Source: Flexivirga meconopsidis (lineage in GTDB: Bacteria; Actinomycetota; Actinomycetes; Actinomycetales; Dermatophilaceae). Taken from it: a stretch of DNA of 64,000 bases. The first letter of the stretch is position 1; each line of letters opens with the position of its first letter. Under the pieces are notes generated by a model, which searched no databases, was not told the origin of the DNA, and worked only from the letters and a program-made list of their open reading frames with translations. The position numbers and the translations under genes are program-made. Below, one piece after another: positions 20,838 through 28,902 of the stretch. Location: contig NZ_JAOBQJ010000001.1 of the NCBI RefSeq assembly GCF_026162425.1, positions 930,001-994,000 on the forward strand, in the 5' to 3' direction.

Positions 20838-20869
20838 GCGGCCGTCCTCCCGCAAGGGAGGGCGGCCGC
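20838..20869 (+). terminator. Strong stem-loop between groEL and kup
   Basis: GCGGCCGTCCTCCC and GGGAGGGCGGCCGC pair over 14 bp with one G-U and a GCAA tetraloop, followed by TTCGTC. A smaller GACTCC/GGAGTC hairpin lies at 20800-20815. The stem insulates kup from groEL transcription; the kup start is only about 40 bp further, so an attenuating role on kup is possible. Confidence 0.65.
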
Positions 20870-20909
20870 TTCGTCATACCTGCAGCTAACTGGTGGACAA
20901 TGACGCCTC

Positions 20910-22808
20910 GTGAACACCCCCGACCGATCGGCCCCTCGGGCCGGCTTCGCCACGATGGCGCTGGGTGCGCTGGGCGTCGTCTTCGGCGACATCGGCACCA
21001 GTCCGCTCTACGCGCTGCAGACGGTCTTCTCCATCGACCACAACACCGTGCGGTCGTCGCCGGGTGATGTGTATGGCGTCATCTCGTTGGTCTTCTGGTC
21101 CATCACGGTGGTCGTCAGCATCAAATACGTCAGCTTCATCCTGCGTGCTGACAACGACGGCGAGGGCGGCATCATGGCGCTCGCCGCGCTGGCCCGGCGA
21201 CATGTGCGACCGGGTGGCCGCCGCTTCGGGCTGGTGATGCTGCTCGGGGTGATCGGCGCCTCGCTGTTCTACGGCGACAGTGTGATCACCCCGGCGATCT
21301 CGGTGATGTCCGCGATCGAGGGCCTGGAGGTGCCGGCACCGGGACTGCAGGACTGGGTGGTGCCGCTCGGCGCGCTGATCATCACCGGGCTGTTCCTCGT
21401 GCAACGGTTCGGCACCGCAGCGGTCGGTCGCTTCTTCGGGCCGGTGATGGTCCTCTGGTTTGTCACCATCGGCGGACTCGGCCTGGCCAAGGTCATCCCG
21501 AACCCCGGTGTCATCAAAGGGCTTTCGCCGTCATACGCGCTGGAGTTCATCATCGACCGGCCGTATGTCGCGTTCGTCGCGATGGGTGCGGTCGTGCTCG
21601 CGATCACCGGTGCCGAGGCGCTGTATGCCGACATGGGTCACTTCGGCAAGGCGCCGATCCGGCGCTCGTGGTTCTTCCTGGTCTTCCCGTGCCTCACGCT
21701 CAACTACCTCGGGCAGGGCGCGCTGATCCTGGAGCACCCGTCATCGGTGAGCAACCCCTTCTTCCTGCTCGCGCCGTCGGCGCTGCAGTGGCCGCTGGTG
21801 GTGCTCGCGACCGCGGCGACGGTGATCGCATCGCAGGCGGTCATCTCGGGCGCCTACTCCGTCTCGCGACAGGCCGAGCGTCTCGGCTACCTGCCGCGGC
21901 TGACCGTGCGGCACACCTCCCAGAGCGAGAGCGGGCAGATCTACGTGCCCGCGGTCAATTGGGCCCTGTTCGTCGGTGTGATGGTGTTGCTCGTGGTGTT
22001 CCGCTCATCGGACAAGCTCGCCACGGCCTACGGACTCGCGGTCACCGGCACCTTCCTACTGACCACGACCCTGTTCCTGGTGTATGCCGAATCGGCGTGG
22101 CAGTGGCCGAGGTGGCAGTTGGTGCTGGTCGGCGTGCTCTTCGGCGCGTTGGAGGTGACCTTCTTCGCCGCGAACCTGACCAAGGTGTTGCACGGCGGCT
22201 GGCTGCCGATGCTGATCGCGGTCGCCGTCGCGACGGCGATGCTGACCTGGCGACGCGGCAGCAGGGTGGTCACCGAGCGGCGGACCGAGCTCGAGGGCCC
22301 GATCGAGGAGTTTCTCGACTGGCTGCACTCGTGCCCGGTGACCAAGGTGCCTGGCACGGCTGTCTTCCTGCACCCCGACGTGCCGACGGTGCCACTCGCA
22401 CTGCGGGAGAACGCCTCCTTCAACAGTGTCATCCATCAGCGGGTGTTCATCGTGTCCGCGGTGTCGCACAACGTGCCGCATGTGGCTGCGCAGGATCGGG
22501 TGGAGGCAGCGGTGCTCGGCGACGCGTATGACGCGATCCGGCATCTGCGACTCAACTTCGGCTTCCAGGACGATCAGAATGTGCCGGCCGCGTTGCGGCT
22601 GGCTCGCAAACAAGGCGTCGAGGTCGACCCGGACGACGTCTACTACTTCCTGTCCCGGATCACCGTGCACGGTGGGCGCGACCGGGTGATGCCGCGATGG
22701 CGCAAGCGGCTGTTCCTGGCAATGGCGCACAACGCGGCCAATCCCGCTGAGTACTACCGGCTTCCGGAGGCGCGGACGGTGGTGATGGGCGCCCAGGTGA
22801 AGTTCTGA
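20910..22808 (+). CDS. kup: Low-affinity potassium uptake protein Kup
   Basis: A 632-residue KUP/HAK/KT transporter read from GTG. The N-terminal GALGVVFGDIGTSPLYALQTVF is the family signature, followed by about twelve membrane helices (GVIGASLFYGDSVITPAISVMSAIEGLEV, GAEALYADMGHFG, VFPCLTLNYLGQGALIL) and a C-terminal cytoplasmic domain. It should import K+ with protons. It stands alone, converging with a TetR gene 8 bp away. A c-di-AMP riboswitch occurs 20 kb further on but not here, so no direct c-di-AMP control of this gene is seen. Confidence 0.96.
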   Translation: MNTPDRSAPRAGFATMALGALGVVFGDIGTSPLYALQTVFSIDHNTVRSSPGDVYGVISLVFWSITVVVSIKYVSFILRADNDGEGGIMALAALARRHVRPGGRRFGLVMLLGVIGASLFYGDSVITPAISVMSAIEGLEVPAPGLQDWVVPLGALIITGLFLVQRFGTAAVGRFFGPVMVLWFVTIGGLGLAKVIPNPGVIKGLSPSYALEFIIDRPYVAFVAMGAVVLAITGAEALYADMGHFGKAPIRRSWFFLVFPCLTLNYLGQGALILEHPSSVSNPFFLLAPSALQWPLVVLATAATVIASQAVISGAYSVSRQAERLGYLPRLTVRHTSQSESGQIYVPAVNWALFVGVMVLLVVFRSSDKLATAYGLAVTGTFLLTTTLFLVYAESAWQWPRWQLVLVGVLFGALEVTFFAANLTKVLHGGWLPMLIAVAVATAMLTWRRGSRVVTERRTELEGPIEEFLDWLHSCPVTKVPGTAVFLHPDVPTVPLALRENASFNSVIHQRVFIVSAVSHNVPHVAAQDRVEAAVLGDAYDAIRHLRLNFGFQDDQNVPAALRLARKQGVEVDPDDVYYFLSRITVHGGRDRVMPRWRKRLFLAMAHNAANPAEYYRLPEARTVVMGAQVKF

Positions 22809-22816
22809 GACTGGCG

Positions 22817-23440
22817 TCAGTCAGTCGGCACGATGATGTCGAAGAGGCTGTTGAGGCCGCTGCGCAAAGCCGGGATCGCTTCGGTGTCGCCGTGGACGTA
22901 GCGGGCCACGGCGCGTTGGGTCAGGCCGTCCACCATCGAATGGCTGAGCTCCGGGCCGACCACCGGGGTCACTCCGGCGAGTTCGGCGTAGCGGGTGATG
23001 ATCTGCCACGTCGTGTCGTAGAACAGGGTGAAGAGTGACTGGACGTCATTGCGCAGTGTCTCGTCGAACATCGCCTGGGTGCGCAGGTCGTACCAGATGC
23101 GCTGGTACGGCCAGCTGGTAGAGATGCGGTTGGTGAGGCGGTCGATGACGGCCTGGCGAAGCTCCTGTGCCGTCTGTGCCTCGGCGAGCACGTCGGCGTA
23201 GGCGTCGACGCAGAGGTTACGGAAACAGGCGACGCACTCGGTGATGAGGTCGGCCTTGTCGCTGAAGTAGTAGTGCACGACACCGTGCGAGAACTCGGAG
23301 TTGTGCGCGATCTCCCGCAGGCTGGTGTGGGCATAGCCCAATTCCGCGAGGGTCACCAGCGCGGCCTGGGCGAGTTGCTGCCTTCGCGCCTGAAACTTCG
23401 GACCCCGGCGTTCACTCTGGGTGGTCGCAATGATGTCCAT
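22817..23440 (-). CDS. TetR family transcriptional regulator
   Basis: A 207-residue TetR protein. Residues about 20-70 hold the HTH (TSLREIAHNSEFSHGVVHYYFSDKADLI). The open frame extends to 24220, but that part is antisense to the PadR gene; the ATG at 23440 gives a normal N-terminal arm (MDIIATTQSERRGPKFQARR). It is divergent from the PadR-fadH pair with 180 bp between, and a short palindrome lies next to its start codon. Ligand unknown; control of itself and perhaps of the PadR-fadH operon is plausible. Confidence 0.88.
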   Translation of the reverse strand: MDIIATTQSERRGPKFQARRQQLAQAALVTLAELGYAHTSLREIAHNSEFSHGVVHYYFSDKADLITECVACFRNLCVDAYADVLAEAQTAQELRQAVIDRLTNRISTSWPYQRIWYDLRTQAMFDETLRNDVQSLFTLFYDTTWQIITRYAELAGVTPVVGPELSHSMVDGLTQRAVARYVHGDTEAIPALRSGLNSLFDIIVPTD

Positions 23441-23446
23441 TGTCCG

Positions 23447-23457
23447 CAACTTAGTTG
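23447..23457. promoter_or_regulatory. Short palindrome at the TetR start
   Basis: CAACT-T-AGTTG, a perfect inverted repeat 6 bp upstream of the TetR start codon. A possible autoregulatory operator; such short repeats also arise by chance. The rest of the 180-bp divergent intergenic stretch shows a TTGACA box at 23586 but no convincing -10. Confidence 0.3.
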
Positions 23458-23620
23458 AACGGGCGTCCGTCCAGAAGCTCATTCGTGCGACGGGTCTCCG
23501 CCGTGTCGGAAAAATGCCAAATTTGCCGGGTATCAGACACCGGGCGACCCCGATTGATGCGGCGAGTGCGCGAGTGCCGGACTCCTTGACATGCACCTTG
23601 TTGCATATGACACTCGGCGC

Positions 23621-24214
23621 ATGTCGTTGGAGCACGCGATCCTGGTCTCGCTCGCCGAGCAGCCCGCGAGCGGTTACGACCTGACCCGGCGCTTCGACAA
23701 GTCCATCGGATTCTTCTGGACCGCGACGCATCAGCAGATCTACCGGGTGCTGGCCCGGATGGACGCCGATGGGCTGATCACTGGCAAGCGGCACTCCGGT
23801 GGCGGAGTCCGGCCCGACCGCACCGTCTACCGCCTCACCGGCGCCGGTCAGATCCGCCTGACCGAGTGGACCCGCGAACCGACGGCTGAGACGACTCAGC
23901 GCAGCGAGTTCGCCGTCAAGGTGCGCGCGATGCCGTTCGGTGACCGCTCGGCGATTGTGGCGGACATCCGTCGGCAGCGGGCGGCGCACGCGGCGCAACT
24001 GGACTATTACCTGGCCGACGAGCAGCGGCACTTTCCGGATCCGGCGCGGTTGTCCGGCGACGAGTTGCCGGTCTGGCTGGTGCTGCGCGGCGGCATCCGG
24101 CAAGAACGCGGCTACGTCGAGTGGTGTGACGAGATGCTCGCCGCGCTCGACGGCGAAATGACCACGGCGACAAGCAAACTCGCCCGGTCCACCCCCACCC
24201 GAGAGAAGGTCTGA
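23621..24214 (+). CDS. PadR family transcriptional regulator
   Basis: A 197-residue PadR-type regulator: N-terminal winged helix (MSLEHAILVSLAEQPASGYDLTRRFDKSIGFFWTATHQQIYRVL, a typical PadR/Vir-like pattern) and a C-terminal Vir_act_alpha_C helical domain (MPFGDRSAIVADIRRQRAAHAAQLDYYL). An upstream in-frame ATG at 23591 would add MHLVAYDTRR, which is not family-like, so 23621 is chosen. The stop overlaps the fadH start (TGATG), so it probably controls the flavoenzyme gene it is coupled to. Confidence 0.9.
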   Translation: MSLEHAILVSLAEQPASGYDLTRRFDKSIGFFWTATHQQIYRVLARMDADGLITGKRHSGGGVRPDRTVYRLTGAGQIRLTEWTREPTAETTQRSEFAVKVRAMPFGDRSAIVADIRRQRAAHAAQLDYYLADEQRHFPDPARLSGDELPVWLVLRGGIRQERGYVEWCDEMLAALDGEMTTATSKLARSTPTREKV

Positions 24215-26229
24215 TGGCATACGACCACCTGTTGTCCCCGATCACCATCGACGGTGTCACGCTGCGCAACCGGGTGGTGATGGGCTCGATGCACACCGGT
24301 TACGAGGACCGGTCCAAACACTTCGTCGAGCTCGCTGCCTACTTCGCGGCCCGTGCCGAGGGTGGCACCGGAATGCTGATTACCGGCGGTTTCGCACCCA
24401 ATGTCGAGGGCTGGTTGCTGCCGGCCGGATCGCTGCTGCGGACCGCGCGCGCTGCCGACAAGCACCGCCGGATCACCGATGCCGTGCACCAGCACGACAG
24501 TCGAATCCTGTTGCAGATCCTGCACGCTGGTCGATATGGCTATCACCCGATGATCCGGTCCGCGAGCGGTCGCAAGTCGCCGATTACGCCGTTTCGCCCA
24601 CGCGCGCTCTCGGCCAAGGGAGTCGAGCGGACCATCGACGCCTACGTGCGAGCGGCCCGGCTGGCGCAGCGGGCCGGCTACGACGGCGTCGAGATCATGG
24701 GGTCCGAGGGCTATCTGATCAACCAATTCCTCGCTGCTCGCACCAACGACCGCACCGACGCCTGGGGTGGCACCGCCGACAAGCGCATGCGTTTCCCGGC
24801 CGAAATCGTCCGCCGGGTGCGGGACGCCGTCGGTGCCGGCTTCATCGTCGACTACCGCATCTCGTTGGTGGACCTGGTCGAAAAGGGTCAGACCTGGGAT
24901 GAGGTCGTCACCCTTGCGCAGCGTCTGGAGCAGGCCGGGGCCTCGATGTTCGGCACCGGCATCGGCTGGCACGAGGCGCGGGTGCCGACGATCGTCACGT
25001 CGGTGCCGCGCGCCGCGTTCGTCGACTGGACGGCCCGGCTGCGACAAGAGGTCGGCATCCCGGTCATGGCGTCCAACCGGATCAACACTCCCGAGGTCGG
25101 TGAGGAGATCGTCGCCTCCGGTCAGGCCGACCTGATCTCGATGGCCCGGCCGCTGTTGGCCGACCCGGACTTCGTGGTCAAGGCTGGGCAGGACCGCGCC
25201 GACGAGATCAACACCTGCATCGCGTGCAACCAGGCCTGCCTGGACCACACGTTCGCAAACAAGAAGGCGAGTTGTCTGGTCAACCCGCGCGCCGGCCGGG
25301 AGACCAAGCTCGTGCTGCTCGGCGTGCCGCAGGCCCGCCGCAAGCAGGTCGCGGTGGTGGGGGCGGGGCCGTCCGGCCTGGCCGCGGCGGTGTCGATGGC
25401 GCAAAAGGGGCACCGGGTCACGCTGTTCGAGCGTGACTCGCAGATCGGCGGGCAGTTCCGGCTGGCGATGCGCATCCCAGGCAAGGAGGAGTTCACCGAA
25501 ACCGTCCGTTACTACCAGCGCCGGCTCGAGGTGCTCGGTGTCGACGTCCGCCTCGGGGTGACCGCGACCGATGCCGAACTTCGTGGCTATGACGACGTGG
25601 TGGTCGCGACCGGCGTGCGGCCGCGGGTGCCGGACATCCCGGGCATCCAGCACCCGAAGGTGGTGGCGTATGACGCACTGCTGCGCGGTGAGGTCGAGGC
25701 CGGTCAGCGGGTAGCGGTGATCGGCGCGGGCGGCATCGGCTTCGATGTCAGCGAGTTCCTGCTGGACGATCAGCATAAGAAGCTGTCGGAGTGGCAGGAG
25801 CAGTGGGGTGTCACGCAGGACCCGGCCGCGGTCGGCGGACTGACTGAGAAGCGGCCGGCGCAGCCACGGCGCACGGTCTACCTGCTGCAGCGCAAGCCCG
25901 CACCATTGGGCAAGGGCCTGGCGAAGACGACCGGCTGGGTCCACCGCGCCGCGCTGAAGGACGCCAAGGTGGAGATGATCGGCGGCGTCAGCTATGACCG
26001 TATCGACGACGCAGGTCTACACGTCACCGTGCGCAGGGGCAAGGCCGCGCCGCAGCAGCGGCTGCTCGAGGTCGACACGATCGTCGTGTGCGCCGGTCAG
26101 GAATCGGTCCGTGACCTTGCCGCGGACGACGATGCGGCGAGACACGTGATCGGTGGCGCCGACGTCGCCGCGGAGCTCGACGCGAAGCGGGCGATCCGGC
26201 AAGCCACCGAACTCGCCGCGAGCCTGTGA
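24214..26229 (+). CDS. fadH: NADPH-dependent 2,4-dienoyl-CoA reductase (FadH type)
   Basis: A 671-residue flavo-iron-sulfur enzyme, the length of E. coli FadH and colinear with it. The N-terminal TIM barrel (NRVVMGSMHTGYED, LQILHAGRYGYHP, GVEIMGSEGYLINQFL) binds FMN and substrate. The 4Fe-4S cysteines are CIACNQACLDHTFANKKASC. The C-terminal part has the FAD fold (VAVVGAGPSGLAAAVSMAQKGH) and the NADP fold (VAVIGAGGIGFDVSEFLL), ending with CAGQESVRDL and AELDAKRAI. It reduces 2,4-dienoyl-CoA formed during oxidation of unsaturated fatty acids. It is coupled to the PadR gene upstream. Confidence 0.96.
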   Translation: MAYDHLLSPITIDGVTLRNRVVMGSMHTGYEDRSKHFVELAAYFAARAEGGTGMLITGGFAPNVEGWLLPAGSLLRTARAADKHRRITDAVHQHDSRILLQILHAGRYGYHPMIRSASGRKSPITPFRPRALSAKGVERTIDAYVRAARLAQRAGYDGVEIMGSEGYLINQFLAARTNDRTDAWGGTADKRMRFPAEIVRRVRDAVGAGFIVDYRISLVDLVEKGQTWDEVVTLAQRLEQAGASMFGTGIGWHEARVPTIVTSVPRAAFVDWTARLRQEVGIPVMASNRINTPEVGEEIVASGQADLISMARPLLADPDFVVKAGQDRADEINTCIACNQACLDHTFANKKASCLVNPRAGRETKLVLLGVPQARRKQVAVVGAGPSGLAAAVSMAQKGHRVTLFERDSQIGGQFRLAMRIPGKEEFTETVRYYQRRLEVLGVDVRLGVTATDAELRGYDDVVVATGVRPRVPDIPGIQHPKVVAYDALLRGEVEAGQRVAVIGAGGIGFDVSEFLLDDQHKKLSEWQEQWGVTQDPAAVGGLTEKRPAQPRRTVYLLQRKPAPLGKGLAKTTGWVHRAALKDAKVEMIGGVSYDRIDDAGLHVTVRRGKAAPQQRLLEVDTIVVCAGQESVRDLAADDDAARHVIGGADVAAELDAKRAIRQATELAASL

Positions 26230-26230
26230 G

Positions 26231-26275
26231 GAAGCCGGCGCCGACGGCCGGCTGACCGGCCGTCGGCGCCGCTTC
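26231..26275. terminator. Bidirectional terminator between fadH and the WXG100 gene
   Basis: GGCGCCGACGGCCGG and its exact complement flank a CTGA loop (15-bp perfect stem, 26237-26270). The stem extends on the outside with GAAGC/GCTTC. It lies between convergent genes and can serve both strands. Confidence 0.85.
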
Positions 26276-26280
26276 GCCGG

Positions 26281-26589
26281 TCACTTGGGGGTGAATGCCC
26301 GGGTGACGTCGGCCTCCACCTGCGAGTAGGCGGTGCTCGCCGAGCCGAGTGCAAGACCGATGTCGGTCAGTGCCGTTCGCACCTTCGTCTGTGCGGCCTT
26401 CCACTCGCCGTGCAGCTGCGCATACTGTCCGGATGCCTGGCCCTTCCAGGTGCCCTGCAGCGCGTGCAGCTTGCCGTCCATCACCCCCATCAGGTGTGCG
26501 ATCTCCTCGGCCACGTTGGCCACATCGCGGCTGTGCTGGTCGAGCTGGTTGCTGTCGACGGCGTATGCGCCGGTGCCACTGGGTTGCAT
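26281..26589 (-). CDS. WXG100 family protein (EsxA/EsxB-like)
   Basis: A 102-residue helical-hairpin protein with the Trp-x-Gly motif in the middle (GTWKGQASGQY) and an N-terminal half rich in amphipathic helix (VDSNQLDQHSRDVANVAEEIAHLMGVMD). GGAGGGATCGAC precedes the ATG at 26589; the frame is open much further up but without WXG character. WXG100 proteins are exported by ESX/type VII systems as dimers. The usual C-terminal export motif YxxxD/E is not evident at the very end, although AYSQVEADV is a reasonable match (Y-x-x-x-E). No ESX machinery or second Esx gene is nearby. Confidence 0.85.
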   Translation of the reverse strand: MQPSGTGAYAVDSNQLDQHSRDVANVAEEIAHLMGVMDGKLHALQGTWKGQASGQYAQLHGEWKAAQTKVRTALTDIGLALGSASTAYSQVEADVTRAFTPK

Positions 26590-26669
26590 GTCGATCCCTC
26601 CACACGGTGTCCGCGGGGTGCGGACGTCATGTGTCGACGCTAGGCAGTCCGGCCGACGCGCTGCAGAAG

Positions 26670-28715
26670 TTATCCACAGAGCTGGTCGGGGAGCGGCTCG
26701 CTGTGCAGCACGGTGAGTGCCGAAACCGCCCTGGTGAGAACGACATACAGCCGTCTCAGTCCAGTGCGCTCGTCGGGCTCGGCGGCGGCGATCGCCGCCG
26801 GTTCGAGCACGAGCACCTGGTCGAACTCCAGTCCCTTGGCGACCGTCGCGGGGACCAACTGGACCCGATGGTCGGCGTCGTCGCCGTGATCTGCGTCGAG
26901 CCGACCGTGCTCGATGCCGGCGAAGCGCAGCGCCTTCGACACCTTCGCGACGTCGGCATTCGGTGCGATCACGCCGATGGATCCCTCGGATCGCATTGCC
27001 GCAGTAATGGATTCGGTCACAGCGGTCGGCAAGGCGGAGCTGTCGACCTGCCGGACCTCGAGCACGCCCGGATTGCTGCGCACCGAGCTGGGCGCGCCGA
27101 GCCCGGGGGCCATGCTGGGCAGCAGGCGCGCGGCGAACTCGATGACCGACGCCGGCACCCGGAAGCCGCGGTCCAGCACCTCGAGGTGATGGTCCTGCTG
27201 GCCGAGGTGCGTCATGGCCTCCTGCCACGAGTCGGTCGCCCACGGCGTGGTGCCCTGCGCGATGTCTCCGAGCACGGTGACCGACCCGGTGGAGCAGCGG
27301 CGGCCGACGGCCCGCAGTTGCATGGGCGACAGGTCCTGCGCCTCGTCGAGCACCACGTGGCCGAGGCATGGCGTCCGTTCGATCAGGTCGCCGAGTTCGT
27401 CGAGCAGGGCGAGGTCGGCAGCTGACCACTTCGCGCTGCCCTTGGTGCGGGCAGGCTTGTGCCACAACAAGATTGCCTGTTCGTTTCCGGAGAGCGCACC
27501 ATCCGCGGCCTCGGCGATCCGGTCGGCCGATGACCACAGATCAAACAACACCTGACGCGGCTCAGCGGCCGGCCAGATGGTCGCGACGTACCCCCGCATC
27601 GCCGCCGATTTCGCGATCGCCGCCTGCACCCGGTCGTCGGGGGAGTCCCCGGACCGCTCCATCCGCAGCAGCACCGCGTGCGCCAGGCGCATCGGCAGCA
27701 TGGTGCGGGCGGCCTCGTAGCGCACACCTCGCGACTTCAGCTCGTCGACAATCTCCTGCACCTCGTAGGCGGGAATGCGCCACTTGCGCGCCCCGCGCGG
27801 TATGACGAGGGCTTCGTCGGCGCGGGTGACCCTCGCCCATAGCGCGTTGCGCAGCAGGTCCGCCATCCGCGGATCGCCCTTGAGCACGGCCGCCTGCGTC
27901 GACTCGGTCGCCTTCGCGGGTGCGTGCGCGACCAGCTCTGCGGCGGTCGTGTGCTCGACGCGGACCTCGCCCAGTGCCGGCAGCACGGCGTTGATGTGCT
28001 CCAGGAACGCGCGGTTGGGTCCGACGACGAGCACGCCGGAGCGGTCCAGCCGGTCGCGGTGGGTGTAGAGCAACCAGGCCGCGCGATGCAGCCCGACCGC
28101 CGTCTTGCCGGTGCCCGGTGCACCCTGCACGCAGACCGAGGTGGCCAGGTCGGCCCGGACGATCTCGTCCTGCTCCGGCTGGATGGTGGAGACGATGTCA
28201 CGCATCGGGCCGGTGCGCGGACGCTCGATCTCCGAGGCGAGGATGTCGCTCGACTTTTCGGGTTCGGCCCGGTTGGTGAGGTGCTCGTCCTCGATCGCGG
28301 TGATCTGCCCGCGGTCCACGCCGAACCTGCGGCGCAACGACACCCCCATCGGCTCGGTGTGCGAGGCGCGGTAGAACGCGGTCGACATCGGCGCACGCCA
28401 GTCGAGCACCACCGGGTCACCGGACGGGCTGCTCACGTGGCGCCGGCCGATGTAGTGCCGGCCGGAGCCGGCCGGACCGGCATTGCCGTCACTGTCGATC
28501 CGGCCGAAGAAGAGCGTGGTGTGCGGGTCGTCCTGCAGCGCTGCGACCCGCCGGGCGAGCACTTCGGCCAGCACGGCAGCTGAGTCGGCGTCGCTTCCGC
28601 GGGATGCATCGAGGGACTCCGCGCTCGCGCGCATCCGGGCAAGGTCGGCGCGAGCGTCGGTCAGGTAGGCGCGTTCGTGGGCGAGCTCATCGGCATACGA
28701 GCTGGTTTCAGGCAT
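26670..28715 (-). CDS. helD: HelD-like RNA polymerase-associated helicase (UvrD/Rep superfamily 1)
   Basis: A 681-residue SF1 ATPase. Walker A is GAPGTGKTAVGLHRAAWLLY, the DEAQD box reads VVLDEAQDLSPMQLRAVGRR and the C-terminal VVLTRAVSALTVLHS carries motif VI. The N-terminal coiled coil (SYADELAHERAYLTDARADLARMRA) and FFGRID, YIGRRHV and VLDWRAPMSTAFYRA are typical of HelD, which binds RNA polymerase, recycles stalled complexes and, in some actinobacteria, protects against rifamycins. I place the start at the ATG 28715 (MPETSSYADEL); an upstream start would add 37 residues without HelD character, but the ribosome site at 28715 is poor. A very large hairpin covers its leader. Confidence 0.9.
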   Translation of the reverse strand: MPETSSYADELAHERAYLTDARADLARMRASAESLDASRGSDADSAAVLAEVLARRVAALQDDPHTTLFFGRIDSDGNAGPAGSGRHYIGRRHVSSPSGDPVVLDWRAPMSTAFYRASHTEPMGVSLRRRFGVDRGQITAIEDEHLTNRAEPEKSSDILASEIERPRTGPMRDIVSTIQPEQDEIVRADLATSVCVQGAPGTGKTAVGLHRAAWLLYTHRDRLDRSGVLVVGPNRAFLEHINAVLPALGEVRVEHTTAAELVAHAPAKATESTQAAVLKGDPRMADLLRNALWARVTRADEALVIPRGARKWRIPAYEVQEIVDELKSRGVRYEAARTMLPMRLAHAVLLRMERSGDSPDDRVQAAIAKSAAMRGYVATIWPAAEPRQVLFDLWSSADRIAEAADGALSGNEQAILLWHKPARTKGSAKWSAADLALLDELGDLIERTPCLGHVVLDEAQDLSPMQLRAVGRRCSTGSVTVLGDIAQGTTPWATDSWQEAMTHLGQQDHHLEVLDRGFRVPASVIEFAARLLPSMAPGLGAPSSVRSNPGVLEVRQVDSSALPTAVTESITAAMRSEGSIGVIAPNADVAKVSKALRFAGIEHGRLDADHGDDADHRVQLVPATVAKGLEFDQVLVLEPAAIAAAEPDERTGLRRLYVVLTRAVSALTVLHSEPLPDQLCG

Positions 28716-28721
28716 GACGAA

Positions 28722-28805
28722 AGGGGCGCCTCTCGTGGCTGTCGGTGGGGGAAGAGCGACTATACGCTCAATCCCTCCCACGGACATCGCCACAGAGGCG
28801 CCCCT
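28722..28805 (-). promoter_or_regulatory. 84-bp imperfect hairpin containing a -10-like box in the helD leader
   Basis: Outer arms AGGGGCGCCTCT (28722-28733) and AGAGGCGCCCCT (28794-28805) are perfectly complementary. Inside them GTGGC/GCCAC, TGTC/GACA, GTGGGG/CTCCCAC (with one wobble) and GAGCG/CGCTC continue the stem, leaving the loop ACTATA. On the helD strand the loop reads TATAGT, a good -10 hexamer. Each outer arm is itself nearly palindromic, so the element may equally be two operator half-sites flanking a promoter. It ends 6 bp before the chosen start codon of helD. Confidence 0.6.
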
Positions 28806-28902
28806 CGCGAGATCCGGCCCCGTCACAAGCCGGATCCACCCCGTCAGGACCGCCGAGCACGGAGGAAGGGAGAGTCACCCGGCGATCCTCATCGTCACCG
28901 CG

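Noticed and set aside
26670..26678. A perfect DnaA box TTATCCACA
   Set aside because: It is a single copy overlapping the helD stop codon, with no cluster of boxes, no dnaA/dnaN and no AT-rich unwinding region, so not an origin.
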